In this document: in pieces, positions 26,373 through 36,700 of the stretch
Numbering within the stretch: position 1 is the stretch's first letter
How the letters are laid out: every line of letters starts with the position of its first letter
Assembly (NCBI GenBank): GCA_036374795.1
Contig: DASUTC010000056.1
Location: 1-57,967 of the forward strand
DNA: 57,967 bases
Source: Herpetosiphonaceae bacterium
GTDB lineage: Bacteria; Chloroflexota; Chloroflexia; Chloroflexales; Kallotenuaceae
Reading direction: 5' to 3'
The notes under the pieces: model-generated
Told to the model about the DNA's origin: nothing
Database searches by the model: none
What the model saw: the letters and a program-made list of their open reading frames with translations, nothing else
Position numbers and translations under genes: made by a program

Positions 26373-28454
26373 ATGTTCGTGCGTGTTCCGCTGCGCTGGC
26401 TGATCGCCGGCCTGCTCCTGGCGCTCCTCGGCGGGGTAGTGATGGCGCCGTGGCTCCGGCCCACCGTCGCCGATCCCGGACTGGCTGTCGCGCAATCCGC
26501 GCCCTGGACGCCGACGCCCACGCCGACGGATGTCCCCACGCCCACGGCGACGAGCACCCCAACGGCGACGGCGACCGAGGTGCCCACACCGACGACCGCG
26601 CCTACGGCGACGGCGACGCTGACCCAGACCGTCGCGCCGACCGCGACGCCGACGCCGACCCCCACCGCGCTGCCGCCGGGGTATGGACCCGACGCCTGCG
26701 AGCCGAACAATACGCTCGTGCAACCCTGCGCGATCCCGACCGAGGTCGAGGTGTCCAACCTGAGCGTCGTGGATGGCACCACCGATGTGTACAGCGTGCT
26801 GCTGAAGGCCCAGCGCCACTACACGATTCGCGCCAGCAGCGCGACGGGCATCGATCCGGTGCTGAAGGTCTATCTCGCGGCGGACACGGGCCGGATCGTC
26901 GCCGAGAATGACGACCTGGCGCCTGGCTCCGGCGACGCCCAGGTCGAGATCGTGATCACGACCGATGCCTGGTATCTCGTGGAGGTGAAGAATCAGGCAC
27001 CGGGCGAGATGCGGGGTCGGGTCTATACCGTGAGCGTTCGCTCCAGCGCGCTGGCGGGCACCCCCGCGCCGGGCACGCCCACCGCGCCGCCGGTGCCGAC
27101 ACCGCTCGCTGGCGATCTGCTGGAGAATAACTACGATGGGGATCACGCTGCCCGGATCGGCTGGGCCGTGCCGTATGACCTGAGCCTCCTCTGCCCGGAC
27201 CCGGCGCCGCACGCCTGCCCGGCGGGCGATCATGACTTCCTGCGCGTGCCGGTCAAAGCCGGCGTGCCGTTTGTCGCGCTGACCTATGACCTGGGTCCCG
27301 GCGCGGACCCCTATCTCTCGCTGTACCGGCCCGACGCGGCGCAGACGGTCGTCGGCGAGGGCCGGCTGCCGGGCTGGCGCCAGCAGGCCGTCAACGACGA
27401 TGGCGCGCCCGGCTGGACGCTGCGCAGTCTGGTGACCCTGACCCCGGACTGGACGGGCGAGGCGCTGCTGGTCGTGGCGTCCTCGGCGCGCGCCAATCCG
27501 CCCGTTGTGCCGGACGCAGATGGTCCACCAGGACGCTACCGCCTGATTACGGGCAGTCCGGATCACGCGGCGCTGCGTGAGGTGCTGGCGGCCCAGCGCG
27601 ATCTGCCACCCACGCCGACCCCCGCGCCGACGGACGTGCCGACGCCCATCCTAACGGCACGCCCGGAACCACCCGCGCCGCCGCTGCCGACCAGCGTGCC
27701 CACCCCGGTCCCAACGCGCGCGCCGACGAGCGCGCCGCTGCCGCCCGCCGTGGCGACCCAGCCGGCGACCGATCAGCGGGAGGTGGTGCGGGAAGCGTCG
27801 ATCACCGGCCTGGCCGTCGTGGTGAAAGACGGCACGCGCCTGTATGGGGCCGCGCCGCCCGCCGACGGCGACGAACTGGCGAGCTACCCCGAAGGCGCGC
27901 GCGTGCGGCTGCTGGGCATGAGCTATCGCGGCTGGGTCAAAGTCCAGCCCGACGACAGCGTGACGCCCGGCTGGATGTGGGGGCCGAACCTCCGGCCCCT
28001 GGAAACCGTGCCCGCGCCGGGTGCCAGCGCCGGGCCGACGCCCGATGGCACGACGCCGCCGCACCCAGGCGGGCCTGCCGCGCCGACGCCGACGATTCCG
28101 GCGACGGGCGATCGCCCGGCGACGGTGGAGGACCTCGCGCCGCAGCCGCTTCCGACCGCCGTGCCGCCACGTCCGGTCGGGCGGACCCTGACGATCGAGG
28201 TGTGTGGGGCTGGAGCCAGGCAAAGCAGCTGTGGGACGCCGCTCGGCGGCGTGCGTGTGGAGATCGTCCAGGCGGCGACCGCGCGCCTGCTGACGCAGGG
28301 GCTGACGGATAGCTCCGGCAAAGTGCGCCTGTCGCTCAGCGTGCCCGCGGGCAGCACGCTGCTGCTCCGCATCCCAGCGCTGGGCGTCGCGTCACCGCTG
28401 GGCGAGACCGACACGCAGATCCCGGTACGCGTGCCGGGCACGAGGGGAGGCTAA
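26373..28454 (+). CDS. Secreted multidomain protein: two PPC-like domains, SH3-like and transthyretin-like domains
   Basis: 693 residues, ATG immediately after the previous TAA. Signal/anchor (WLIAGLLLALLGGVVMAPWL), a PTPTPT linker (40-100), a first PPC-like (pre-peptidase C-terminal) domain at about 104-230 (DACEPNNTLVQPC start, DVYSVLLKAQRHYTI), a second at about 245-390 (LENNYDGDHAARIGWAV), another Pro/Thr linker, an SH3b-like domain at about 475-550 (LYGAAPPADGDELASYPEGARVRLLG ... GWMWGPNL) and a C-terminal transthyretin-like fold (about 603-690). SH3b domains often bind peptidoglycan, so it may tether the secretion apparatus to the cell wall. Confidence 0.6.
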   Translation: MFVRVPLRWLIAGLLLALLGGVVMAPWLRPTVADPGLAVAQSAPWTPTPTPTDVPTPTATSTPTATATEVPTPTTAPTATATLTQTVAPTATPTPTPTALPPGYGPDACEPNNTLVQPCAIPTEVEVSNLSVVDGTTDVYSVLLKAQRHYTIRASSATGIDPVLKVYLAADTGRIVAENDDLAPGSGDAQVEIVITTDAWYLVEVKNQAPGEMRGRVYTVSVRSSALAGTPAPGTPTAPPVPTPLAGDLLENNYDGDHAARIGWAVPYDLSLLCPDPAPHACPAGDHDFLRVPVKAGVPFVALTYDLGPGADPYLSLYRPDAAQTVVGEGRLPGWRQQAVNDDGAPGWTLRSLVTLTPDWTGEALLVVASSARANPPVVPDADGPPGRYRLITGSPDHAALREVLAAQRDLPPTPTPAPTDVPTPILTARPEPPAPPLPTSVPTPVPTRAPTSAPLPPAVATQPATDQREVVREASITGLAVVVKDGTRLYGAAPPADGDELASYPEGARVRLLGMSYRGWVKVQPDDSVTPGWMWGPNLRPLETVPAPGASAGPTPDGTTPPHPGGPAAPTPTIPATGDRPATVEDLAPQPLPTAVPPRPVGRTLTIEVCGAGARQSSCGTPLGGVRVEIVQAATARLLTQGLTDSSGKVRLSLSVPAGSTLLLRIPALGVASPLGETDTQIPVRVPGTRGG

Positions 28455-28457
28455 CCG

Positions 28458-30005
28458 ATGGCGTTTGCACGATCCCCGCGCGCCAAAACCACCCAGCTCT
28501 CGAAGCAGCAGCTGCTTGCCGAGAGTGAGGCAACCTGGCGCAAATGGCGCGCCTTTCTCCGCGAAAAGCAGGCGGAACACCAGCATCGTCAGGCCGAGCG
28601 CGCGGGCCTGGATGATCTGACGCAGGCTGCGGGCACGTCGATGGAGGTCGTGCGCGCGCGGCTGACCGCCGCCGAGCGGCAGGAGCTGAGCGCGATCTTG
28701 GAGTATCGCCGCCGCGTGGCGCAGGGGCGGGCAGAAGCCCAGGCCCGGCAGCAGGGGCAGCCGATCCCGGATAGCGAGGAGGTGCTGGGCCAGCTCCTTC
28801 AGCAGATCGCGGCGGAGCTGGACGGCAACGTGGCGAAGAGCGGGATGGCGCTGCTGCCGGAGAGCGCGCAGCATCCCGATCGGATGAACGAGTTCAACCA
28901 CCGCGCGGTCGCCAGCCGGACCAGCGATGACGATTACCTGCTGCTCGGCAGCGATTCGTCGCGCCACCAGCGTTACCGCCTGTTCACCATCGGCGGGGTC
29001 CTCCTGGTGATCGTCAGCATCGGGCTGCTGATCTTGCGTCCCTTCGCGGTGGACGGTGCTGCCGCCCCAGCCGCAGCGCCAGTGGCGCAGGTCGGCCGGC
29101 AATCGGCCCCGCTCTGGCAGGTCCGCACCGTCACCGTGGGCGATGTGGAGCGCCCGATCAGCGGCGCGGCGCTGGGCTATCCGCTCTTGATCTGCCTGTC
29201 CGAGCAGCAGCAAGCGGTCGCGACCGCTGGCACGGAGATCCAGGTGGCGGGACCCGAAAGTCGCCGGGCGTACCGGCTCCATGCCGATCTCACGGCCACG
29301 CCGCGGGATCTCGTGGTGGCGAACTGCGCGGTCTCACCGCCGAAGCTGCTGCGGGCGGCGGCGCTCGTCGCCACCGAGACCAGCCAGCCGCTCGATCCGG
29401 CGCTGATCAGCAAGGTCGCCGTCTGGGGGCCGGACACCGACCCGGCGACGATCCCCGCCGAGCGCATGCGGGTGGATCTGCGGGTGCGCGATGCCGAGAT
29501 CGGGCGGACGACGTTGATTCTGGCCGACGGCACCACCTGGTCGCCGACCGCGACGACGCCGATCAGCGACGGCGTGGAACTGCGCTACCTCGTCCCGCTC
29601 GCCAGCGGCACGCAAGAGGCTGGGTGGGACGTGGCCCTGGATGATGGCCTGTCCGGACGCCTGGCGCTCAACCTGCCCGCGCCCGTGCGCCGCGCCGAGC
29701 TGCTGCGTGAGCGCGTCACCGTGCAGCCGGGCGCGGCGCGCGTGGTCAGCCGGGAGGGTCGGCAGCGGCTAGAAGTTGCGCTGACGCTGACCCTCGCCGA
29801 CGGTGCGTCAGATCTGACGCTGCTGCCCGGCGATCTCGCGGTCAGCCGGGAGGGCGGCGCGGTCATCGCCACGATCGAGTGGTCGCCGCCGACCCTGTCG
29901 GCGGGGCAGCCAGCCACGGTGACGATCGGGATTTCGCTCGATCGCGCGCGGGGACCGCTGGAGCTGGCGCTGGCCGGCTACCGCGCGCGGATCGGCTGGG
30001 AATAA
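28458..30005 (+). CDS. Bitopic membrane protein of the secretion operon
   Basis: 515 residues, GAGGGGAGG upstream. Cytoplasmic N-terminal 170 residues are charged and helical (RAFLREKQAEHQHRQAERAG; AEAQARQQGQPIPDSEEVLGQLLQQI), followed by one membrane segment at about 173-195 (LFTIGGVLLVIVSIGLLIL) and a large beta-rich external domain. The topology equals that of VirB8/VirB10-type scaffold proteins, but no sequence family is recognised. Lies between VirB6-like and pilin-like genes, so a channel scaffold is likely. Confidence 0.5.
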   Translation: MAFARSPRAKTTQLSKQQLLAESEATWRKWRAFLREKQAEHQHRQAERAGLDDLTQAAGTSMEVVRARLTAAERQELSAILEYRRRVAQGRAEAQARQQGQPIPDSEEVLGQLLQQIAAELDGNVAKSGMALLPESAQHPDRMNEFNHRAVASRTSDDDYLLLGSDSSRHQRYRLFTIGGVLLVIVSIGLLILRPFAVDGAAAPAAAPVAQVGRQSAPLWQVRTVTVGDVERPISGAALGYPLLICLSEQQQAVATAGTEIQVAGPESRRAYRLHADLTATPRDLVVANCAVSPPKLLRAAALVATETSQPLDPALISKVAVWGPDTDPATIPAERMRVDLRVRDAEIGRTTLILADGTTWSPTATTPISDGVELRYLVPLASGTQEAGWDVALDDGLSGRLALNLPAPVRRAELLRERVTVQPGAARVVSREGRQRLEVALTLTLADGASDLTLLPGDLAVSREGGAVIATIEWSPPTLSAGQPATVTIGISLDRARGPLELALAGYRARIGWE

Positions 30006-30015
30006 GGAGGTATCC

Positions 30016-30546
30016 GTGTTCAGCGATCGTGGTGCATGGCCTGCGCGCAGCCCGCCCGCGCACCGGCGCTGGTTGGTGTTCGTGTCGGCGTCGTCATTGG
30101 TGCATTCCACACGGGAGAACCATCGTATGTCTGCCATCCTTCTTCGTCGCGGTCCAACGGTGATCCGCGTTGCTGGTTTCGTCCTCCTGTTCAGCCTCGT
30201 GCTCATGCCGCGCCTCGCCTTTGCCCAGGATGGTGGTCCGGGCAATCCGTTCGCTGACGCCGACGCCCAGGAGGCCGCCCTGGACTTTGTGCGCTCGCTG
30301 GTCTTCTGGGTCTGGATCGCCTGCGGCATCGGCGCGCTGGTGTGGGCCGCTGCCTACTGGTTCCAGAGCGTGATCCCCGACGTGTACAACCAGATGCGCG
30401 GCATGCTGCGCAACGGCGTGCTGATCATGGCCGGCCTCAACCTCGTGGTCAGCTTCATCATCTCGCAGGCTGAGGCCGCGCGGGACTCGGGCAGCAGCCG
30501 CCCGGAGCGTCCGGCGATGGCGGTCGTCGTCCGTCGTTCCGTGTAG
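30016..30546 (+). CDS. VirB2/TrbC-like pilin subunit
   Basis: 176 residues from GTG 30016, which has a textbook AAGGAGGT at 30004-30011, the best ribosome site in the operon. A later ATG at 30127 would start directly at a normal signal peptide (VAGFVLLFSLVLMPRLAFAQ). With the GTG start the leader is about 70 residues; long leaders occur in VirB2/TrbC pilins. The mature part is short with two membrane spans (FVRSLVFWVWIACGIGALVWAAAYWF and NGVLIMAGLNLVVSFIISQ) joined by a small polar loop, as in conjugative pilins. A 9-bp hairpin follows, consistent with high expression of this subunit. Confidence 0.65.
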   Translation: MFSDRGAWPARSPPAHRRWLVFVSASSLVHSTRENHRMSAILLRRGPTVIRVAGFVLLFSLVLMPRLAFAQDGGPGNPFADADAQEAALDFVRSLVFWVWIACGIGALVWAAAYWFQSVIPDVYNQMRGMLRNGVLIMAGLNLVVSFIISQAEAARDSGSSRPERPAMAVVVRRSV

Positions 30547-30552
30547 TCGGTG

Positions 30553-30576
30553 GGGCGCGTCGTCGCTGACGCGCCC
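30553..30576 (+). terminator. Hairpin after the pilin gene
   Basis: GGGCGCGTC (30553-30561) pairs with GACGCGCCC (30568-30576) across GTCGCT, 6 bp after the stop. No T-run. It could stabilise the pilin message or partly terminate, keeping downstream VirB4 low. Confidence 0.5.
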
Positions 30577-30604
30577 GCACCCTGTGTCGTTGGGGATTGG
30601 TGCG

Positions 30605-31015
30605 ATGTACACCCATCAAGAAGACTTGAATGCCCGTGGCCAGAGCCGGCAGCTCGGCATTTTTACGACCGCGAATGCCGCCGGCGCGGGCGTGCTCGGC
30701 CTCGTCACCTGGCAGCTGACCCGCATCCTGGGGATCACGGGGGATTTTTGGGACGCGCAGTTGTGGGTCCAGGCTGCCCTGGTCCTCGGCGGTGCCGCCC
30801 TGGGCGTCGTCGTGACGTTCCGCTGGAGCGGCTTGTCCGTGCTCGACCGCCTGCTGCTCTGGATCAGCTTTCAGCAGCGCCGCCTGGCCCGGCACACGCT
30901 GATCCGGCCCCAGGCGGCGGTCGCCACCGAATCCGACGACACCATGCCGACGGTGTACCGCGAGGGCGAGGTGCTGCTGCGCCCCTATCGTCCGGAGGAT
31001 GCGCCCTATGGCTGA
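30605..31015 (+). CDS. PrgI/VirB3-like membrane protein
   Basis: 136 residues from ATG 30605; a GTG at 30584 is a weaker option. Two membrane segments near the N-terminus (GAGVLGLVTWQLTRILGI; LWVQAALVLGGAALGVVVTF), then a basic amphipathic stretch (VLDRLLLWISFQQRRLARHTL) and a polar tail. Size, two spans and position directly before VirB4 match the PrgI/VirB3 family, which binds VirB4 at the membrane. It overlaps the VirB4 start by 8 bp. Confidence 0.65.
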   Translation: MYTHQEDLNARGQSRQLGIFTTANAAGAGVLGLVTWQLTRILGITGDFWDAQLWVQAALVLGGAALGVVVTFRWSGLSVLDRLLLWISFQQRRLARHTLIRPQAAVATESDDTMPTVYREGEVLLRPYRPEDAPYG

Positions 31016-33371
31016 GCCGGTGATCCTCGTCGTCCAATCGTTTGACCAGGGCATGCGCGAGGAGGAATGGTCGCTCGACGAGCAGTGGACCCCGTTTTTC
31101 GCCAGCCAGGAAGGCCACCTGCGCATCATCTCGATGACGCGGCGCTTCGACTTGCGGGCACCGCAGCAGCGCATTACGGAGCGGTTGCAGCCGTTGGATC
31201 TGCGGGCCAGCCGCTTTGCCCCGATCGCGCAGCTGGTGGGTCGCTGGGACGATCCGGCGACGATGACGGGCCTGGAGCAGGCGGTTGCGGCGCTGCCAGG
31301 GCCATTACGCCGGGAGCTGGAGGGAGCCCTGGGCGGGCACGCTCGGCAGCACCACGCGACCTGGGCCACGGCGCTGGATACGCTGGGCCAGCCGCTGAGC
31401 TGGCGGCGCTGGCTCAAGGACTACCACCAGCTGTATGACCTGCTAATGCATCAGGTGGCGCTCCGCGGCTTGCAGCACTATCTGCTGGCGTGGCTGCCCG
31501 ACGGCCTGCGCCCGGAGGATCAGGCCGATCTGGTCGCCAACGCCTTCGATACGGCGGTCCACGTCGCCGATCTCCCCGCGCTGCTGCCGGGCGAGTATGT
31601 CGAGCAGGCCCAGTGGTTGGAGCCGGTCGAGCTGCACCATCCGTATGTGGCGCTCCTGTGTAGCTATGATCTGGCCGGCACCTGGGATGTACGGACCCTG
31701 CACCGGCTGCTGAGCCTCGACATGGACCTCGCGATCTGTGTCGACATCGCCCCTGTCTCCCGCCTGCGCAGCGAATGGCAGGCCGAGCATACCGCCGCCG
31801 TGACCGAGAATACCCTGGCGCGCGAGGGGGCGCGGGATCATAAGGTGTTGAAGCGCTACCGTGCCGCCAAGGAGATCCAGGAGCTGCTTGACACCCAGCA
31901 GCTGCATGATGTCCGCGTCATCGTCGCGGTGCAGGGCCGGGATCTCGACGAGCTCCACCGGCAGGTGCGCCAGGTGATCGCCGCCGGGGGATCGCGCCTG
32001 AAGCTGATGCGTCCACCTTATGGGCAGGGGCCGCTCCTCCAGTTCTTTGGCCCCACGCCGACCAGCCGGATCGAGTCGGCGGCGCGCCCGCGCCGCATTC
32101 CGAGTCACGGGGTGGCGGTGACGGTCCCGTTTGGCCTGCGGAAGCCGGATCGCACCGATGGTATCCTGTGGCTGCTTCAGGGCGACACGCCGATCCTGTT
32201 CGACCCGTTCCCGCCGGGACGCGCGGGCCACGCCGTGATCCTGGGCAAGACTGGCTCTGGCAAGACCTTCGGCTTCAATACCTGGGCGACGCGCCTGGCG
32301 GCGCTGGGCTGTCAGGTGGTGATCTACGAGCCACAGGGCCATTCGCGGCGGCTGGTGGAAGCGGCGGGGCGCTGTGGCGCGCGCTACGTGCTCGATCTGC
32401 GCCAGCAGGTCAACGTGCTGGATGTGGTGGCGACCCGCGACGCGCAGGGGCGGCCGCCGTCGCTCGGCGAGCAGATCGCGCATGTGACGGCGCAGCTCAG
32501 CGTGCTGCTCGGCACCAGCCGCCCCGGAGGCGACGGCAAGGTCGTGTTTCTGGCCCGCGAGTGGACGAGCCTGGAGCGGGGCATCCTGGATCTCGCGCTC
32601 CAGCACCTGTATGCGGGCGTGGATCTCGAAACGCTCACCGTCGATCGCACGCCCACGCTGACCGACCTGTGTGATGGTCTGGCGACGGTGGCACGGCAGC
32701 TCCACACGGAAGGTGAGCGCGAAGCCGCAGCACTCGCCCAGCGGGTGGCCACGGAGATCAATCTGCGGCTGGTGCGGGGCTCGCTGGGGGCGAGTTTCAA
32801 CGCGCGGACGACGGTGGACTGGAACTTCACCCATGATGTGACCGCGTATGACTTCAGCGCGATTCCTGACGGCGAGCTGCGGACCTTCTTCTACGGCCAG
32901 GCATTCGCGGCGCTCAATCGAGCGATCCGCTCGCCGCTGCGCGACCGGTCGCGTCCGCTGGTCTCGGCGATCGACGAGTTCCAGTACATGCGGCGGGTGC
33001 CGTGGCTGGCGACGTTCGCGGCGGAGGCCACGAAGACTTGGCGGACGTTCAATGGGCATTTCTGGACGATCGACCAGGACGCGCATACCTACCTGGGCGC
33101 GGAGGGCGGCGTGGCCGATGAGGCGATGCTCTCGATCTTCCAGAACGCGACCATCAAGATCATCTTCCGCCAGGACGCCGAGCCCGCCAAGCGGCTGGGG
33201 CATGTGGTCGATGGGCTGCGTACGGCGCATGTCCAGCAGATCAAGCAGCTTGGGCAGGGGGAATGCGTCCTGGTCTGGGAGTCGGATGGCGAGGACCAGC
33301 GCCAGAATGAGGTCTTCGTGGGACGCGTGGAGCCGACGGATGCCGAGTTGCGGGTGTTCGCGGGGACATAG
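31008..33371 (+). CDS. virB4: VirB4-like conjugation ATPase
   Basis: 787 residues, ATG after GGAGG. Residues 413-420 are Walker A, GKTGSGKT; Asp656-Glu657 in LVSAIDEFQYM form Walker B. The C-terminal region follows the TraC/VirB4 order, including FWTIDQDAHTYL and NATIKIIFRQDAEPAKRL. The N-terminal 400 residues are the usual VirB4 N-domain. It powers assembly of the pilus and transfer of substrate at the inner membrane, with the PrgI/VirB3-like protein as partner. Last gene of the secretion operon. Family call is secure. Confidence 0.9.
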   Translation: MAEPVILVVQSFDQGMREEEWSLDEQWTPFFASQEGHLRIISMTRRFDLRAPQQRITERLQPLDLRASRFAPIAQLVGRWDDPATMTGLEQAVAALPGPLRRELEGALGGHARQHHATWATALDTLGQPLSWRRWLKDYHQLYDLLMHQVALRGLQHYLLAWLPDGLRPEDQADLVANAFDTAVHVADLPALLPGEYVEQAQWLEPVELHHPYVALLCSYDLAGTWDVRTLHRLLSLDMDLAICVDIAPVSRLRSEWQAEHTAAVTENTLAREGARDHKVLKRYRAAKEIQELLDTQQLHDVRVIVAVQGRDLDELHRQVRQVIAAGGSRLKLMRPPYGQGPLLQFFGPTPTSRIESAARPRRIPSHGVAVTVPFGLRKPDRTDGILWLLQGDTPILFDPFPPGRAGHAVILGKTGSGKTFGFNTWATRLAALGCQVVIYEPQGHSRRLVEAAGRCGARYVLDLRQQVNVLDVVATRDAQGRPPSLGEQIAHVTAQLSVLLGTSRPGGDGKVVFLAREWTSLERGILDLALQHLYAGVDLETLTVDRTPTLTDLCDGLATVARQLHTEGEREAAALAQRVATEINLRLVRGSLGASFNARTTVDWNFTHDVTAYDFSAIPDGELRTFFYGQAFAALNRAIRSPLRDRSRPLVSAIDEFQYMRRVPWLATFAAEATKTWRTFNGHFWTIDQDAHTYLGAEGGVADEAMLSIFQNATIKIIFRQDAEPAKRLGHVVDGLRTAHVQQIKQLGQGECVLVWESDGEDQRQNEVFVGRVEPTDAELRVFAGT

Positions 33372-33678
33372 GGGTGGCGAAGCGGCTCCCTGCGAAGCAC
33401 CATCAGCCTGCATACCCGTGCATACAAGTCTCGTAGACCACGAGCGCGGAACTCCTTGGTCTACGAAGTCGTCCGTTCTCAATGTTTCTCGCGAACATAG
33501 GAGATGTAATCGAGTCATCCGGTGTCATGACCTTCTGCAAAAATGTGCTCGCGAATTTGTCGGATACCACGATCGCGTGACTCCACTGTTGCAGGAGGCT
33601 TCCCATGGTGCTGAATCCAGATGACATACACCTCTGATTGCTTCATGACAAGACAGCAGAGCTTCGTAGATAAAGCTT
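33372..33678. other. Gene-poor, AT-richer gap between the VirB4 gene and the toxin gene
   Basis: About 300 bp of clearly lower GC than the flanks. A 74-codon open frame on the minus strand (33403-33627) lies beyond the hairpin that follows the RHS gene and has a badly placed ribosome site; no domain is seen. No immunity gene is recognisable here. Confidence 0.4.
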
Positions 33679-33714
33679 GAGGACACGTCGAGCAGCATAG
33701 CTCGACGTGTCCTC
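33679..33714 (-). terminator. Perfect 15-bp hairpin ending the RHS toxin gene
   Basis: GAGGACACGTCGAGC (33679-33693) pairs with 33700-33714 across a 6-nt loop, 23 bp beyond the toxin stop on the minus strand. Weakly T-rich downstream on that strand. It may also stop VirB4 transcripts from the other side. Confidence 0.65.
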
Positions 33715-33736
33715 GTACAAGAAGCAGCTTGCTCCG

Positions 33737-36700
33737 TTACGGGATAACAATCACAGCGAAGGGATCGCCTCGCTTCATCTTGTTCCTTATGTAGAATCCG
33801 CTCATCAAAGTTCCCTGAGGTCTGAATTCCGTCATCGGCACGGCACGTATGGATACATCCGCGCCGCCTTGCTGAGTTGATGCGAATGGATACTCGTCAC
33901 ACGAGAGTTTGTTGGGATTGGTCGGTTTGAGACCAAGCCCCTTCTTGGCCTTATACGAACATGCCTCCTCACGATTGTTTTTTGTATCTGCGTGTGCGAG
34001 GCCATTAAAGGTGAGCAGCATTGGATAGCTCCCATCTTGCGCAGCTTGAATATGCGCTGACGTCTCGTCCAGTCCCGCACCTTTGCGATAATACTTGACG
34101 ATCGGAATGATGCATCGTTTTGGTACGATCTGCTCTAATATCAACAGACCGACTTTATCCTTGTTCACCGCCATGATGACACTGGTGACGTACTGGAATT
34201 TACACCTGACTTCCTCACTTAGTCGAATCAGCGCTCCCATAATACGGACGATGATCCCCAGCAAGCCCGCATATTCTCCGGCAGGCCCACCAGCGCCCGA
34301 GCGGGTAGTAGTTTTCGGCTCTGGTTGAGGAACCTGGAAGAGGCCGGACGGATCGGCGTAGTTGATGGGGTTGCCATGCACGTAGCCGTAGCGGTTCAGC
34401 TCGATCGGGTTGCGGAGATTGACCGGCGCCGGATCGCGACTCAAGAAGTGTCCGTCTGCTGGATTGTAGTACCGGGCGCGCAGGTAGGTCAGCCCGGTCT
34501 CCGCGTCGGACTGCTGCCCCGTGTACTGGTAGGGATTGACCGTCGTCCCCTGCCGCTCCTCCACCGTGCCATACGCGGTGTAGCGGTAACGGTCGGTCAC
34601 ACTGCCCGCGCCATCCGTCAGGGCGCGCGTGCTGCCCTGGGCATCGGCCAGGTAGTAGCTGGTGGCACCCGACCGAGTCTGCGACACCAACTCCGAATCG
34701 CCGAGGACGTAGCTTGCTAACACGCCACTGCTGCCGGTTTCGAGGACCACGTCGCCGTAGACTGAAACTTCATCCCACAGGTAGTTCGTGGTAGCACCGC
34801 CGACCGTCTTGCTGACGCGACGACCATCGGCATCATAGCCGAAGCTGGCGTTGGTCGCGCCGGGGATGGTGACGTTCGTCAGGCGATCCTGCGCGTCGTA
34901 GCGGTAGCTGGTGACGCTGCCGCCGTCGTCGATCTCGACCAGGTTGCCGCGCCCGTCGTAGCGATACTGCTCAGTCCCCGCCGAAATGACCTGATCCAGC
35001 ACGTTGTAGCGGTACGCGGTGGTTTGACCGCCTACCGTCTCGGTCAGCCGGTTGCCCACGCCGTCGTAGGTGTAGCTGGTCTGCGAGACGAGCCCGCCGC
35101 TGCTTCCACGGACGGTCTCACTCGTGAGTTGGGAGGCACTGTTGTAGCGCCACTCGACGGTGCGCTGGTCACTTTCGGTGACTCGCGTGCGGTTGCCGAC
35201 CGGATCGAGCGTGTAGGTGTAGGATGCGATCACCCCCTGCGCGGCGTTCCGCTGCATGATGCCGATCAGGCGGTCGCGCTGGTCGTAGGTGTAGTCGGTC
35301 ACCACGCCATTCGGATAGCTGCGCTGCGTGCGGTTGCCGACCGCATCATAGCGATAGGTGGTCGTCGCATTCTCGTGATCGGTCACGCTGCTGAGGCGAT
35401 CGGCGTCGTCATAGGCGTAGGTGGTCGTACCCGCCGCCGTGGTCAGCGAGCGCCGATTGCCCGCCGCGTCGTAGCTGTAGCGAATCGTCCGGTTATCGGG
35501 CTGCGCAATCTCGGTGATCCGATCCAGGTAATCGTAGGCGTAGCGGGTGACGCCCCGGCGGTCGGTCACGGTTGCCCGCTCGCCGACCGGCGTGTAGGTG
35601 TAGCTGACGGCTTGCCCGTCGGCGTAGGTTGCCGTGACCAACTGGTCCACCACATCGTAGGCGAACGTATTGGTCTGCCCGTCCGCCAGGCGATGGCTGG
35701 TCTGGTTGCCCACGACATCGTAGCCAAACACCTCGAACGATCCATCCGCCCAGGTCTTTCTCGTGAGCCGCTGGAGCGCATCGTAGGCGAAGCCGGTGGT
35801 ATGGCCGTTGGCATCGGCGATCTCGGTCAGGTTGCCCAGCGCATCATAGCGGTAGCTGGTCGCCTGACCGAGCGGATTGGTCACCGCCAGCAGCCGATCC
35901 ACGGCATCGTAGCGGTAGCCGGTCGTGTTGCCCGCCTCATCGGTCGCGCTCACCTGATTGCCAGCGGCGTCATACGTCGCGCGGCTGGTGGTGCCGTCGG
36001 GATGGGTCGTCAGCATTAAGCGACCGCGCACATCGTAGGTGTAGCGGGTGATATGCCCGTTGGCGTCGGTCATCGTGACGCGCTGGCCCAGCGCGTTGTA
36101 GGTGTAGGTGGTGGCGTGCCCAAGCGCATCGGTGATCGACAGCACGCGACCAGCGGCATCGTAGGTGTAGGTGGTGGTGTGACCGAGCGCATCGGTCTCA
36201 CTGATCGGACGCCCCGTCGCGTCGTAGCTGTAACGCACGGTGCTCTGCATCACCGCGCCGTCGGTGAACGTGGTGCTGATGAGCTGTCCGGCGGCATCAT
36301 ACTCGTAGCGGGTGATTCGCCCCGCCGGGTCGGTTTCGGTCAAGCGGTTGCCGCGCCAGTCGTAGGTGTATTGCTCGGTGGTATTGTCGGGATAGATGAC
36401 CTTCGTCAGGCGATTGGTGGCGTCGTACTCATAGCGGGTGCGGCGACCAGCGGCATCGATCTCGGCCGTGGTGTTGCCGCTCGCGTCGTACTCGTAGCTT
36501 GTGACCTGCCCCAGCGGATCGGTCACACTCAGCAGCCGGCCCAGCGGGTCGTACGTCGAGCGCGTCGTAGTGCCGAGGGCATCCGTCTCGCTGAGCCGCA
36601 GCCCCAGCAGGCTGTAGCTGTAGGTCGTGGTGCCGCTGAGCGCGTCGGTTTCGCTCAGTACGTTGCCAACAGCATCGTAGGTGAACGTTGTGCGATGCCG

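Noticed and set aside
33403-33627. Immunity gene for the RHS nuclease
   Set aside because: The 74-codon frame lies beyond the toxin's terminator hairpin, has a ribosome site too close to its ATG and shows no domain; kept only as a remark.
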